Assembly: GCF_013410345.1 (NCBI RefSeq)
Contig: NZ_JACCFJ010000001.1
Location: 1,649,001-1,713,000, forward strand
From: Saccharopolyspora hordei
Lineage (GTDB): Bacteria > Actinomycetota > Actinomycetes > Mycobacteriales > Pseudonocardiaceae
Reading direction: 5' to 3'
DNA: 64,000 nt
Shown here: positions 1 to 9,290 of the stretch, one piece after another
Position numbering within the stretch: position 1 is the first letter of the stretch
Layout: every line of letters starts with the position of its first letter
The notes under the pieces: generated by a model
Seen by the model: the letters and a program-made list of their open reading frames with translations, nothing else
Told to the model about the DNA's origin: nothing
The model's database searches: none
Position numbers and translations under genes: made by a program

Positions 1-29
1 AGCATGCGGCAACGGTACCCGGCGACCGC

Positions 30-50
30 TGTAACACCAACGGTGTCGCA
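30..50. promoter_or_regulatory. 21-bp operator, copy 1
   Basis: Inverted repeat made of TGTAACACCA, one base, and CGGTGTCGCA. The half-site TGTRACAYCA recurs at 159-179 and at 11034-11054 with the same 10-1-10 spacing. It lies about 180 bases upstream of the racemase start. It is probably a site for a dimeric repressor of lipid catabolism; the regulator is not identified. Confidence 0.5.
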
Positions 51-150
51 CCGGTGCTGTGAGCGCCACCGGTGTGCCTGCCCGCGATCCGCCAGGTGCC
101 GCTGGCCGAGGGAGGCGCCCGGCGGTGCGCAGCGGCCTCCGCCGCGAGCC

Positions 151-179
151 TTGACGTCTGTAACACCACCGATGTAACA
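151..179 (+). promoter_or_regulatory. Promoter with overlapping 21-bp operator, copy 2
   Basis: A -35-like TTGACG at 151-156 is followed by the palindrome TGTAACACCA, one base, CGATGTAACA at 159-179, which would cover the -10 region. The same layout, TTGAC(G/T) running into the palindrome, occurs in front of the thiolase gene at 11029-11054. This suggests one repressor controls both transcription units. Confidence 0.5.
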
Positions 180-233
180 CTCAACGCGTCGCGCTTCGTG
201 TGTCGCGCGACACAGGCCGTGGAGGGGTGTGGC

Positions 234-1364
234 GTGACGGGAACAGGTGGGCCGCTGGCCGGGATCAAGGTCGTGGAACTGGCCGGGATCGGCCCGGCGC
301 CCTTCTGCGCGATGCTGCTGGCCGACCTGGGCGCCGACGTGGTGCGGGTGGACCGGCCGACGGCCTCCGGTGGCCAGGGCGACCTGCTCAACCGCGGCAA
401 GCGGTCGGTGCAGGTCGACCTCAAGCACGAGCGCGGGGCGGAAGCCGTGCTCGCCCTCGCCGAACGGGCCGACGTGCTGCTGGAAGGCCTGCGCCCCGGG
501 GTCACCGAACGGCTCGGCGTCGGCCCCGAGCAGTGCTGGGAGGTCAACCCGAAGCTCGTCTACGGGCGGATGACCGGCTGGGGCCAGGACGGTCCCCTGG
601 CACCGACCGCCGGGCACGACATCGACTACATCTCGCTCACCGGCATGCTGCACGCCATCGGTCGCGAGGGCGGGCCACCGCAGGTCCCGGCGAACCTGCT
701 CGGCGACTTCGGCGGCGGCGCGATGTACCTGGCCGTCGGGGTGCTGGCGGCGCTGCTCGAAGCGCGCACCAGCGGCCGCGGGCAGGTCGTCGACGCCGCC
801 ATCGTGGACGGTGCCGCGCACCTCGGCACGATGCTGTTCAGCTTCCTCGGCACCGGCGCCTGGAAGACCGAGCGCGGCACGAACCTGCTGGACACCGGCG
901 CCCCCTACTACGACGTCTACGAGACCGCCGACGGCGAGCACGTCTCGGTCGGCGCGCTGGAACCGCAGTTCTACGCCGAACTGCTGGAGCGGCTCGGCCT
1001 GACCGGCCAGGTGCCCGACCGCGACGACCCGGCGAACTGGCCCCGGCTGCGGGAGGTCTTCGCCGAGACCTTCCGCCAGCGCACCCGCCAGGAGTGGGCC
1101 GAGGTGTTCGAGGGCTCCGACGCCTGCGTCGCCCCGGTGCTGTCCATGACGGAAGCCGAGACGCACCCGCACGTGGCGGCCCGCGGGAGCCTGGTGCGCC
1201 GCGACGGGGTGCTGCAACCCGCCCCGGCACCCCGGTTCAGCCGCACCCCCAACCCCGAGCCGCGCCCGGTCGCGACCCCCGGCGCGCACACCGACGCGGT
1301 GGCGCAGGACTGGAAGATCCCCCAGGACCTGCTCGACTCGGGCGCGTTCGGCCCGAGGGGCTGA
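234..1364 (+). CDS. mcr: Alpha-methylacyl-CoA racemase (CoA-transferase family III)
   Basis: 376-residue enzyme predicted to epimerise (2R)- and (2S)-methylacyl-CoA so that branched-chain fatty acids or sterol side chains can enter beta-oxidation in the cytosol. It belongs to the CaiB/BaiF fold. The catalytic His is in AGHDIDY (H128) and the catalytic Asp in NLLGDFGGG (D158), matching H126 and D156 of the characterised mycobacterial racemase. The frame is open from 72, but the GTG at 234 is chosen because GGAGGGG lies just upstream and the family similarity starts at GPLAGIKVVEL. The following gene is an acyl-CoA dehydrogenase, consistent with a catabolic unit. Two copies of a 21-bp operator precede it. 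A formyl-CoA-type transferase is less likely given the GHD and GDFGGG motifs. Confidence 0.88.
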   Translation: MTGTGGPLAGIKVVELAGIGPAPFCAMLLADLGADVVRVDRPTASGGQGDLLNRGKRSVQVDLKHERGAEAVLALAERADVLLEGLRPGVTERLGVGPEQCWEVNPKLVYGRMTGWGQDGPLAPTAGHDIDYISLTGMLHAIGREGGPPQVPANLLGDFGGGAMYLAVGVLAALLEARTSGRGQVVDAAIVDGAAHLGTMLFSFLGTGAWKTERGTNLLDTGAPYYDVYETADGEHVSVGALEPQFYAELLERLGLTGQVPDRDDPANWPRLREVFAETFRQRTRQEWAEVFEGSDACVAPVLSMTEAETHPHVAARGSLVRRDGVLQPAPAPRFSRTPNPEPRPVATPGAHTDAVAQDWKIPQDLLDSGAFGPRG

Positions 1365-1368
1365 GCCG

Positions 1369-1482
1369 GTGACAGGAAGGTTCCCATGCTCACCGCCGGC
1401 CTCAGCAGCGCCGGTGGTGACAGGAAGGTTCCCATGCTCGCGCCACGACTCGGGCGCGGTGACAGGAAGGTTCCCTTCCTCG
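1369..1482 (+). repeat. CAGGAAGGTTCCC repeat cluster, 3 direct copies
   Basis: Copies at 1369-1391, 1417-1439 and 1459-1482, all reading TGACAGGAAGGTTCCC on the plus strand, with starts 42-48 bases apart and unrelated spacers. The third has CTTCCTC in place of CATGCTC. The cluster fills the gap between racemase and acyl-CoA dehydrogenase. Confidence 0.95.
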
Positions 1483-1516
1483 CACAACCAGCACGGACGG
1501 ATGGAGGCGTGAGCCG

Positions 1517-2659
<1,143 letters not shown>

Positions 2660-2665
2660 CGGCCA

Positions 2666-2701
2666 CGAGCCGCCATCGGCGTCTAGCCCGACGGCGGCTC
2701 G
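2666..2701 (+). terminator. Hairpin after acyl-CoA dehydrogenase
   Basis: CGAGCCGCC (2666-2674) pairs with GGCGGCTCG (2693-2701); a weaker TCGG/CCGA inner stem extends it. It starts 7 bases after the stop codon and ends just before the ribosome binding site of the next gene, so it is a terminator or attenuator without a U-tract. Confidence 0.55.
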
Positions 2702-2719
2702 CGTGGGAGGTTCGGTGCC

Positions 2720-3865
2720 ATGGACTGGATCGTCGCTCCCGACGCCAACGGACGTGCACTGCCCGACGTCCTGCCGTCCCTGCTGGGCTCCATGGGGCTG
2801 GCGGGCTTCACCGACACCATCGGCTTCCCGGAGTGCCGGACCGCCGCGGTGCTGCTCGTCGACGGCCTCGGCCGCGACCTGCTGCGCGACCACGCCGCGG
2901 ACGCACCGTTCCTCGCCGGTCTGCTCACCGAGTCCCCGCTGACCGCGGGGTTCCCGACCACCACGGTCACCAGCATCACCTCGCTGGGCACCGGCCGGTG
3001 CGCCGGGGAGCACGGGCTCGTCGGCTACACCTTCGCCGAACCGACCGGTGGCCTGCTGCACCCGCTGAGCTGGGCCTCCCGGGGCTCGGAGCGCCGCAGC
3101 ATGCTGGAGAGCTGGCCGCCGGAGCGGGCGCAGCCGACGACCACGGTGCTGGAGCGCGCCGCGGCGGCCGGGGTCGACGTCCGGACCGCGGTGCCCGCGG
3201 AGTTCGAGGGCAGCGGCCTGACCCGCGCCGCGCTGCGCGGCGGGGAGTTCCGCGGCCAGCGCGCGCTGGGCGACCTCGCCGCGGAGCTGCTGCACGCGCT
3301 CAGCGGGGACGGCCCCGGGCTGTGCTACGGCTACCACGGCCACCTCGACCTGCTCGGCCACGTGCACGGCCCCGGCTCGCTGCCGTGGCGGATGCAGCTG
3401 GCCCAGGTCGACCGCCTGGTGGCCTCGGTGGCCGACCAGATGCCGCCCGGTTCGGTGCTGGCGGTGATCGCCGACCACGGCATGGTCGAGGTCGACCCGG
3501 CCACGGCCTACGACGTCGACACCGATCCCGTGCTGGCCGACGGGGTGCGGCTGCTCGGTGGGGAAGCCCGCGCCCGGCACGTCTACACCGAACCCGGGGC
3601 GGTCGACGAGGTGCTCGCCGCGTGGCGGGAGCGCATCGGCGACGACGGGCTGGTGCTCACCGGGGAGCAGGCCATCGACGAGGGCTGGTTCGGCCCGGTG
3701 GTGTCCGACGTGGTGCGGCCGCGCATCGGGGACGTGCTGGCGGTCATGCGCGAGTCCGAGGTGGTCCGCTCGGTCGCCGAACCGGGGGAGAGCGCGTTGC
3801 GCGGCCAGCACGGTTCGCTGACGTCGGCCGAGCAGTACGTCCCGCTGTTGGTGCTGGGAGGGTGA
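2720..3865 (+). CDS. Alkaline phosphatase superfamily phosphodiesterase (nucleotide pyrophosphatase type)
   Basis: 381-residue metalloenzyme of the type I phosphodiesterase/nucleotide pyrophosphatase group. Metal-binding Asp is in LLVDGLG (D48). The nucleophilic Thr region is GFPTTTVTS (around T80-T82), followed by GEHG. Further metal ligands are in GYHGHLD and IADHGMVEVD. These are the expected superfamily signatures, predicting hydrolysis of a phosphodiester or phosphomonoester. No signal peptide is evident, so a cytosolic location is likely. The ATG at 2720 follows GGGAGG. The next gene starts 3 bases after the stop, so the two are probably co-transcribed. The substrate is unknown. Confidence 0.82.
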   Translation: MDWIVAPDANGRALPDVLPSLLGSMGLAGFTDTIGFPECRTAAVLLVDGLGRDLLRDHAADAPFLAGLLTESPLTAGFPTTTVTSITSLGTGRCAGEHGLVGYTFAEPTGGLLHPLSWASRGSERRSMLESWPPERAQPTTTVLERAAAAGVDVRTAVPAEFEGSGLTRAALRGGEFRGQRALGDLAAELLHALSGDGPGLCYGYHGHLDLLGHVHGPGSLPWRMQLAQVDRLVASVADQMPPGSVLAVIADHGMVEVDPATAYDVDTDPVLADGVRLLGGEARARHVYTEPGAVDEVLAAWRERIGDDGLVLTGEQAIDEGWFGPVVSDVVRPRIGDVLAVMRESEVVRSVAEPGESALRGQHGSLTSAEQYVPLLVLGG

Positions 3866-3868
3866 GCG

Positions 3869-4711
3869 GTGGGCGACGAGGGGCTGTTCGGGCCGAGGAC
3901 GGTGACCTGGCACCTGCACGCCGACCCGGCGATGTGGGTGGCCGGGGTGTGCAGCCTCTTCCTGCAGGCGCTGCACCCGCGCGCCGTCGCAGCCGTGGTG
4001 CAGAACTCGCGGTTCCGGGACGACCCGCTGGGGCGCCTGCAGCGCACCGGGAACTTCGTCGCCACCACGACCTACGGCACCACCGCCGAAGCCGAGGCGG
4101 TCGCGTCCCGGGTCCGCGCGGTGCACCGCGCGCTGCGCGGCACCGACCGGGAGACCGGGGAGGAGTTCCGGCTCGACGAGCCGGAGCCGCTGATGTGGGT
4201 GCACTGCGCGGAGGTCGCGTCCTTCGCCAGCGTGGTGCGCCGCGCCGGGTTCCCGCTGACCATCGCGCAGCTGGACCAGTACTTCGACGAGCAGCGCCGC
4301 TCGGCGGCGCTGGTCGGCCTGGACCCCGCCACCGTCCCGGGGTCGACGCGGGCGATGGCGGCCTACTTCGCGCGGGTGCGCCCGCAGCTGCGCCGCACCG
4401 AGGACTCCGACCTGATCTACCGGTTCCTGCACCTGCCGTTGTCGTCGCGCTGGCTGCTGCCGGTCAACCTCGGCTACCTGCCGCTGGGGCACCTGGCGTA
4501 CTCGGTGCTGCCCGGCTGGGCACGCCGCCTCCACGGCCGCCCGGCGTACCCGCCGCTGGTCGTCGAGGCCGGGCTGCGCGCGTTCCGCGCGGCAGGCCTG
4601 GCGGTCCCGGACCAGCTGCGCTTCCGCTACCCGGGCGACCACGTCCAGCGCGCCCTCGACCGGCTCGGCGAGGCCGCGGCTCCCGCCCCCACCGCCCCCA
4701 CCGGCCGGTGA
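3869..4711 (+). CDS. MpaB/DUF2236 family oxygenase-like protein
   Basis: 280-residue protein matching the DUF2236 family, which includes the fungal oxygenase MpaB and the haem-containing latex-clearing protein Lcp. Visible family features are the N-terminal GPRTVTWHLHADPAMWVAG, the LQALHPRAVAAV helix, the RTGNFVATTTYG segment and WVHCAEVASF. It may bind haem b and oxidise a lipid or isoprenoid, but this is inferred from the family only. The GTG at 3869 lies 3 bases after the phosphodiesterase stop, which indicates an operon. The C-terminal residues are Ala/Pro-rich and probably unstructured. Confidence 0.75.
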   Translation: MGDEGLFGPRTVTWHLHADPAMWVAGVCSLFLQALHPRAVAAVVQNSRFRDDPLGRLQRTGNFVATTTYGTTAEAEAVASRVRAVHRALRGTDRETGEEFRLDEPEPLMWVHCAEVASFASVVRRAGFPLTIAQLDQYFDEQRRSAALVGLDPATVPGSTRAMAAYFARVRPQLRRTEDSDLIYRFLHLPLSSRWLLPVNLGYLPLGHLAYSVLPGWARRLHGRPAYPPLVVEAGLRAFRAAGLAVPDQLRFRYPGDHVQRALDRLGEAAAPAPTAPTGR

Positions 4712-4726
4712 GCACCGGCTCCGGTG

Positions 4727-4752
4727 GTGAGGATGGGAACCTTCCTGTCATC
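4727..4752 (-). repeat. CAGGAAGGTTCCC repeat, single copy
   Basis: GTGAGGATGGGAACCTTCC on the plus strand, followed by TGTCATCC. It begins about 16 bases after the DUF2236 gene stop. Confidence 0.9.
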
Positions 4753-4771
4753 CCGGAGTCCCCGTACCTGG

Positions 4772-4815
4772 TCGTGAGTGCGAAGACCGGCTGCAGGCGG
4801 TTCCTGCACTCACGA
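4772..4815. repeat. 44-bp palindromic repeat, family 2, copy 1
   Basis: Outer arms TCGTGAGTGC (4772-4781) and GCACTCACGA (4806-4815) are perfectly complementary. An inner ACCGGCTGCAGGCGGT can also fold through ACCG/CGGT. A second copy of identical length lies at 4927-4970. Both sit between the DUF2236 gene and glcD. The element is distinct from the CAGGAAGGTTCCC repeat. Confidence 0.8.
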
Positions 4816-4926
4816 CCCCGCTGGGCCGGTGGCGGGTCACCGGCGGAGCAGGAGACGGGAGCCGTCGGCGAAGTCGAGGGACGCGAACGGGTCACCGGCC
4901 AGCGTCCGCCCAGCGGCCGCTGGGGC

Positions 4927-4970
4927 TCGTGAGTGCCGAGACCGGCTCCAGGCGGTCCCCGCACTCACGA
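4927..4970. repeat. 44-bp palindromic repeat, family 2, copy 2
   Basis: Same outer arms TCGTGAGTGC (4927-4936) and GCACTCACGA (4961-4970) as the copy at 4772. The inner 24 bases differ at a few positions (GACCGGCTCCAGGCGGTCCC). The 111 bases between the copies hold no gene I can support. Confidence 0.8.
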
Positions 4971-5058
4971 CGCGCGCCGGGCTGGTCTTGGCGAGGGCAG
5001 CGGACGATGCTGGGAGCCGGGCACGACTCGCGGAGAGAACTTGTCGACCTCTTGTATC

Positions 5059-5076
5059 TATGTCGTGGACAACATA
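5059..5076. promoter_or_regulatory. GntR/FadR-type operator candidate before glcD
   Basis: TATGTCGTGGACAACATA is an 18-bp palindrome with mismatches only at the centre and one arm position. Its complement contains TTGTCCACGA, which fits the TNGTNNACNA pattern of FadR-subfamily GntR regulators such as LldR and GlcC that control lactate and glycolate genes. No GntR gene lies in the window. Confidence 0.45.
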
Positions 5077-5101
5077 TCGTTCCTGCTTGAACGGAACGGA
5101 T

Positions 5102-5118
5102 ATTCCGCAAGACGGAAT
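5102..5118. promoter_or_regulatory. Inverted repeat ATTCCG-N5-CGGAAT
   Basis: Perfect 6-bp inverted repeat with a 5-base spacer ending 18 bases before the glcD ATG, overlapping a further GGAACGGATATTCC segment. The placement in the 5' leader suggests a second regulator site. Confidence 0.4.
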
Positions 5119-5136
5119 CTCTCGGGAGGCTGAGCC

Positions 5137-6624
5137 ATGCAGGCGACCAGCATCGAGACCGAGCGGAGCACGCTCGACCAGGTGGTGCGGCGGTTCCGCG
5201 ACGTGCTGCCGCCGGACTCGGTGATCACCGATCCGCAGCAGCGGCGCACCTACGAGTGCGACGGCCTGGCCAGCCACCGGGTCGTGCCCGCCGTCGTGGT
5301 GCTGCCCGACACCGCGGAGCAGGTCCGCGACATCGTCCGGATCTGCGCCGAGCACGACGTTCCGTTCGTGGCACGCGGAGCGGGCACCGGGCTGTCCGGC
5401 GGGGCGCTGCCGCACTCCGACGGCGTGCTGGTGGTGACCGCGAAGATGCGGCGCATCCTGGAGATCGACCTGGACAACGAGCGCGCCGTGGTGGAACCCG
5501 GCGTGATCAACCTCGACGTCACCCGGGCGGTCTCCGGGCAGGGCTACTACTTCGCCCCCGACCCCTCCAGCCAGCAGGTCTGCTCGGTCGGCGGCAACGT
5601 CGCGGAGAACTCCGGCGGCGCGCACTGCCTGAAGTACGGGTTCACCACCAACCACATCCTCGCGCTCGAAGTGGTCACCCCCGACGGTGAGGTGGTCGAA
5701 CTCGGCGGCCCGGTGCGCGAGGCCCCCGGCTACGACCTGCTCGGCGCGTTCATCGGCAGCGAAGGCACCCTCGGCGTGGTCACCAAGATCACCGTCCGGC
5801 TGATGCGCACGCCCGAGGCGGTGAAGACGTTGCTCGCGGGCTTCCCGTCGACCGACGAGGCGGGCGCGGCGGTGTCGGCGATCATCGCCGACGGCGTCAC
5901 CCCGGCCGCGATCGAGATGATGGACGCGCTGGCCATCGAAGCCGCCGAGCAAGCCGTCCAGTGCGGCTACCCGGAGGGCGCCGGCGCGGTGCTCGTCGTC
6001 GAGCTGGACGGCCCGGCCGCCGAGGTCGAGCACACCTTCGCCGAGGTGCAGCGGCACTGCGAAGCGCACGGCGCGTTCGAGATCCGCGTCGCCGCCGACG
6101 ACCACGAGCGGGCGATGATCTGGAAGGGCCGCAAGTCCGCGTTCGCCGCGGTCGGTCGCATCAGCCCCGACTACATCGTGCAGGACGGGGTGATCCCGCG
6201 GACCGCGCTGCCCGAGGTGCTCGGCCGCATCGCCCGGCTGTCCGCCGAGACCGGCGTGCGGGTGGCCAACGTCTTCCACGCCGGCGACGGCAACCTGCAC
6301 CCGCTGGTGCTCTTCGACGACTCCGAACCCGGCGCCGGCGAGCGCGCCGAAGAGGTCTCCGGCGCCATCCTCGACCTGTGCATCGAGCACGGTGGCTCCA
6401 TCACCGGCGAGCACGGTGTCGGCGCGGACAAGGTCAAGTACATGGGCCGCATGTTCACCGCCGACGACCTCGACACCATGCAGCGCGTGCGCTGCGCCTT
6501 CGACCCGGCCGGGATCTGCAACCCCGGCAAGCTCTTCCCCACGCCGCGGCTCTGCGGGGAGGCCCCCGGGCGCCGGCGCGGCGTGCACCCACTGACCGAA
6601 GCAGGATTGGCGGAGCAGTTCTGA
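5137..6624 (+). CDS. glcD: Glycolate/D-lactate oxidase FAD subunit GlcD-like
   Basis: 495-residue FAD-linked oxidase of the PCMH/VAO fold. The FAD-binding half carries PFVARGAGTGLSGGALP, GYYFAPDPSSQQVCSVGGNVAENSGG in segments, and GSEGTLGVVTKITV. The C-terminal half has the FAD-oxidase-C motif NVFHAGDGNLHP and the GEHGVGADK ending typical of GlcD and D-lactate dehydrogenases. It would oxidise a 2-hydroxy acid such as glycolate or D-lactate. The ATG at 5137 follows GGGAGG. Its TGA overlaps the ATG of glcE, and glcF overlaps in the same way, giving a translationally coupled three-subunit unit. Palindromic operators precede it. Glycolate versus D-lactate cannot be decided from sequence. Confidence 0.88.
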   Translation: MQATSIETERSTLDQVVRRFRDVLPPDSVITDPQQRRTYECDGLASHRVVPAVVVLPDTAEQVRDIVRICAEHDVPFVARGAGTGLSGGALPHSDGVLVVTAKMRRILEIDLDNERAVVEPGVINLDVTRAVSGQGYYFAPDPSSQQVCSVGGNVAENSGGAHCLKYGFTTNHILALEVVTPDGEVVELGGPVREAPGYDLLGAFIGSEGTLGVVTKITVRLMRTPEAVKTLLAGFPSTDEAGAAVSAIIADGVTPAAIEMMDALAIEAAEQAVQCGYPEGAGAVLVVELDGPAAEVEHTFAEVQRHCEAHGAFEIRVAADDHERAMIWKGRKSAFAAVGRISPDYIVQDGVIPRTALPEVLGRIARLSAETGVRVANVFHAGDGNLHPLVLFDDSEPGAGERAEEVSGAILDLCIEHGGSITGEHGVGADKVKYMGRMFTADDLDTMQRVRCAFDPAGICNPGKLFPTPRLCGEAPGRRRGVHPLTEAGLAEQF

Positions 6625-7865
6625 TGCCCACGACGACCAAGGACGCGCTGGCGGCTGCGCTGGGCGCGGACAACGTGCGGAACGCCACCGACGCGGACGC
6701 GGTCTGCGGCGTCCGTCCACAGTGGGTGGCCACAGTGGACGGGACGGAGAGCGCGTCGGCCGCCATGAAGATCGCCGCCGAGCACGGGCTGCGGGTGGTG
6801 CCGAGAGGCAGCGGCAGCAAGCTCGACTGGGGCGCCGCACCGACGCAGGTCGACCTGCTGCTCGACCTCTCCGCGGCCACCGGCATCGTGGAGCACGCCG
6901 CGGGCGACCTCGTCGTGCACGCCCTCGCGGGCACCCCCGTCGCGGAGGTCGACGAGACCGTCCGCGCGGCCGGGCAGCAGCTCGCCATCGACCAGCCGCT
7001 GCCGACCGCGACCGTGGGCGGCGTGATCGCCACCGGCACCTCAGGTCCGTGCCGCCACCTCTTCGGCGGGGTGCGCGACCTGCTCATCGGCATCACCGTG
7101 GTGCGCGCCGACGGCACGGTCACCACGGCCGGCGGCAAGGTCGTCAAGAACGTCGCGGGCTACGACCTCGGCAAGGTCTACACCGGCTCCTTCGGCACGC
7201 TCGGCGTGATCACCGAGGCGGTGTTCCGGCTCCACCCGGTGGCCGCCGAGCACCGCTGGATTTCGGCCACCACCACCGACCCGTCGACCGCCGGTGAGCT
7301 GGCCGACGCCGTCCGGCACTCCCAGGCCGTGCCCTCGGCGATCGAGCTCAACCGGGCCGAGCCCGACGGGCCGATCACGGTGTGCGCGCAGCTGGAAGGC
7401 CGCCCCTCGGCGACGCACGACCGGGCCGCGGAGCTCGCCGCGACCCTCGGGCACGGCGCGGACGTGCTGGAAGCCGCACCCGAGTGGTGGGGGCGCCACC
7501 CGTTCGGCCCGGACGGGATCGGCCTGCGCGTGGCGGTCGAGCCGGCGAAGGTGCCGCACCTGCTCACCGCGGTCCGTGACGCGGCAGGCGACCTGCCCGC
7601 CACCGTCCGCGGCGCGGCCGGGCTCGGCGTGCTGCACGTCGGCCTGCCCGGCGATGCCGACCCGAGCGCGGTCGCCGACCTCGTCACCGCGCTGCGGGAC
7701 CGCTGCGGATACGCGGTCGTGGAACGGGCCCCGCTGCCCGTCCTCGCCGAGATCGACCCGTGGGGCCCGGTCGCCCCCGGGCTGCTGACCCTGATGCGTC
7801 GGACCAAGGACCAGTTCGACCCGGAGCACCGGCTCGCCCCGGGCCGGTTCGTGGGAGGAATCTGA
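6624..7865 (+). CDS. glcE: Glycolate oxidase subunit GlcE-like
   Basis: 413-residue protein with a single FAD-binding PCMH domain: LRVVPRGSGSKLDWG near residue 60, TVGGVIATGTSGPCRHLFGG in pieces, and the strong GGKVVKNVAGYDLGKVYTGSFGTLGVITE region around 170-200. This NVAGYD motif is diagnostic of GlcE. It is the second flavoprotein of the glycolate oxidase complex and lacks the long C-terminal oxidase domain of GlcD. The ATG at 6624 shares its A with the glcD TGA stop. The C-terminus reads FDPEHRLAPGRFVGGI, typical of the family. Confidence 0.88.
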   Translation: MPTTTKDALAAALGADNVRNATDADAVCGVRPQWVATVDGTESASAAMKIAAEHGLRVVPRGSGSKLDWGAAPTQVDLLLDLSAATGIVEHAAGDLVVHALAGTPVAEVDETVRAAGQQLAIDQPLPTATVGGVIATGTSGPCRHLFGGVRDLLIGITVVRADGTVTTAGGKVVKNVAGYDLGKVYTGSFGTLGVITEAVFRLHPVAAEHRWISATTTDPSTAGELADAVRHSQAVPSAIELNRAEPDGPITVCAQLEGRPSATHDRAAELAATLGHGADVLEAAPEWWGRHPFGPDGIGLRVAVEPAKVPHLLTAVRDAAGDLPATVRGAAGLGVLHVGLPGDADPSAVADLVTALRDRCGYAVVERAPLPVLAEIDPWGPVAPGLLTLMRRTKDQFDPEHRLAPGRFVGGI

Positions 7866-9184
7866 TGACCGAGACCCCGGCCAGCACCGGTGCCTTCGAC
7901 GCCCACCACCCGCCGCAGCGCGAGCTCATCGACGACTGCGTGCACTGCGGGTTCTGCCTGCCGACCTGCCCCACCTACGACCTGTGGGGCGAGGAGATGG
8001 ACTCGCCGCGCGGCCGCATCTACCTGATGAAGCAGGGCCTGGAAGGCGAGCCCCTGACCGACACCATGGTCGGGCACTTCGACAACTGCCTGGGCTGCAT
8101 GGCGTGCGTGACCGCGTGCCCGTCCGGCGTGCAGTACGGGACGCTCATCACCGAGACGCGCGCGCAGGTGGAGCGGCGGCACGAGCGCAGCCGCTGGGAA
8201 CGCCTCATGCGCACCGCGATCTTCACGCTGTTCCCGTACCCGCGGCGGCTCAAGGCGCTGCGCGGCCCGCTCGCGCTCTACCAGCGGCTCGGCCTGGGCA
8301 AGCTGGCCAAGAAGACCGGGCTGATGAAGAAGCTGCCCGAAGGCCTGCAGACCATGGAGTCCCTGGCGCCGCCGATCACCCGCGCGCCGAAACTCGGCCA
8401 CCGGGTGCCGGCCCGCGGCAAGCGGCGCGCCACCGTCGGCATGATCACCGGGTGCGTGCAGAGCGCGTTCTTCCCCGACGTCAACGCCGCGACGGCGCGC
8501 ATCCTCAGCGCCGAGGGCTGCGACGTCGTCATCCCGCAGTCGCAGGGGTGCTGCGGCGCGCTCAGCGAGCACTCCGGCCGTGAAGAGGAGGCCGTGAAGT
8601 TCGCGCGGGACCTGCTCGACGTGTTCGAGCGGTCCGATGTGGACTACGTGGTCATCAACTCGGCGGGCTGCGGCTCGACGCTCAAGGAGTACCCGCGCCT
8701 GCTGCAGGACGACCCCGAGTACGCGGCGAAGGCCGAGAAGTTCTCGGCGCAGGTGCGCGACATCGCCGAGCTGCTGGTCGAGCTCGGGCCGGTCGCCGAA
8801 CGCCACCCGCTGCCGGTGGAGGTGGCCTACCACGACGCCTGCCACCTGTCGCACGGCCAGGGCATCCGCTCGCAACCGCGGGAACTGCTCCGCGCGATCC
8901 CCGGCCTGGAGCTCCGCGAGATCAACCGCGGCGAGCTGTGCTGCGGCTCGGCGGGCGTCTACAACCTCCTCCAGCCGGAACCGGCTCGCGAACTCGGCGA
9001 CCGCAAGGCCGAGAACGTCCTCGCCACCGGAGCGCGCCTGCTGGTCACCGCCAACCCCGGCTGCTCGATGCAGATCCGCACCGCCCTGGAGCGCCGCGGC
9101 GAGCAGCTGGCCATGGCGCACACGGTCCAGGTCCTGGACGCCTCGATCCGCGGCCTGGGTGTGGAGGCCCTGCTGAACCGCTGA
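7865..9184 (+). CDS. glcF: Glycolate oxidase iron-sulfur subunit GlcF-like
   Basis: 439-residue iron-sulfur protein that would carry electrons from the flavin subunits to the respiratory chain. The first cluster motif is CVHCGFCLPTCP near residue 22 and the second CLGCMACVTACP near residue 76, each CxxCxxCxxxCP. Two CCG domains follow, with GCCGALSEHSGR and GELCCGSAGVYN visible. The ATG overlaps the glcE stop. The gene ends the operon and is followed by a strong hairpin at 9189-9223. Confidence 0.9.
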   Translation: MTETPASTGAFDAHHPPQRELIDDCVHCGFCLPTCPTYDLWGEEMDSPRGRIYLMKQGLEGEPLTDTMVGHFDNCLGCMACVTACPSGVQYGTLITETRAQVERRHERSRWERLMRTAIFTLFPYPRRLKALRGPLALYQRLGLGKLAKKTGLMKKLPEGLQTMESLAPPITRAPKLGHRVPARGKRRATVGMITGCVQSAFFPDVNAATARILSAEGCDVVIPQSQGCCGALSEHSGREEEAVKFARDLLDVFERSDVDYVVINSAGCGSTLKEYPRLLQDDPEYAAKAEKFSAQVRDIAELLVELGPVAERHPLPVEVAYHDACHLSHGQGIRSQPRELLRAIPGLELREINRGELCCGSAGVYNLLQPEPARELGDRKAENVLATGARLLVTANPGCSMQIRTALERRGEQLAMAHTVQVLDASIRGLGVEALLNR

Positions 9185-9188
9185 CCAG

Positions 9189-9223
9189 GCGGGCACGGCG
9201 ACTCCCCCCATCGCCGTGCCCGC
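9189..9223 (+). terminator. Hairpin after glcF
   Basis: GCGGGCACGGCGA (9189-9201) pairs perfectly with TCGCCGTGCCCGC (9211-9223) around a 9-base C-rich loop. It begins 4 bases after the glcF stop. Confidence 0.8.
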
Positions 9224-9290
9224 CCGCCTCCTGGGGGTTCGGACGGATTCCGCACGATCGTGGGATCTTCCGCGGGGACCTCCGCGCGGC

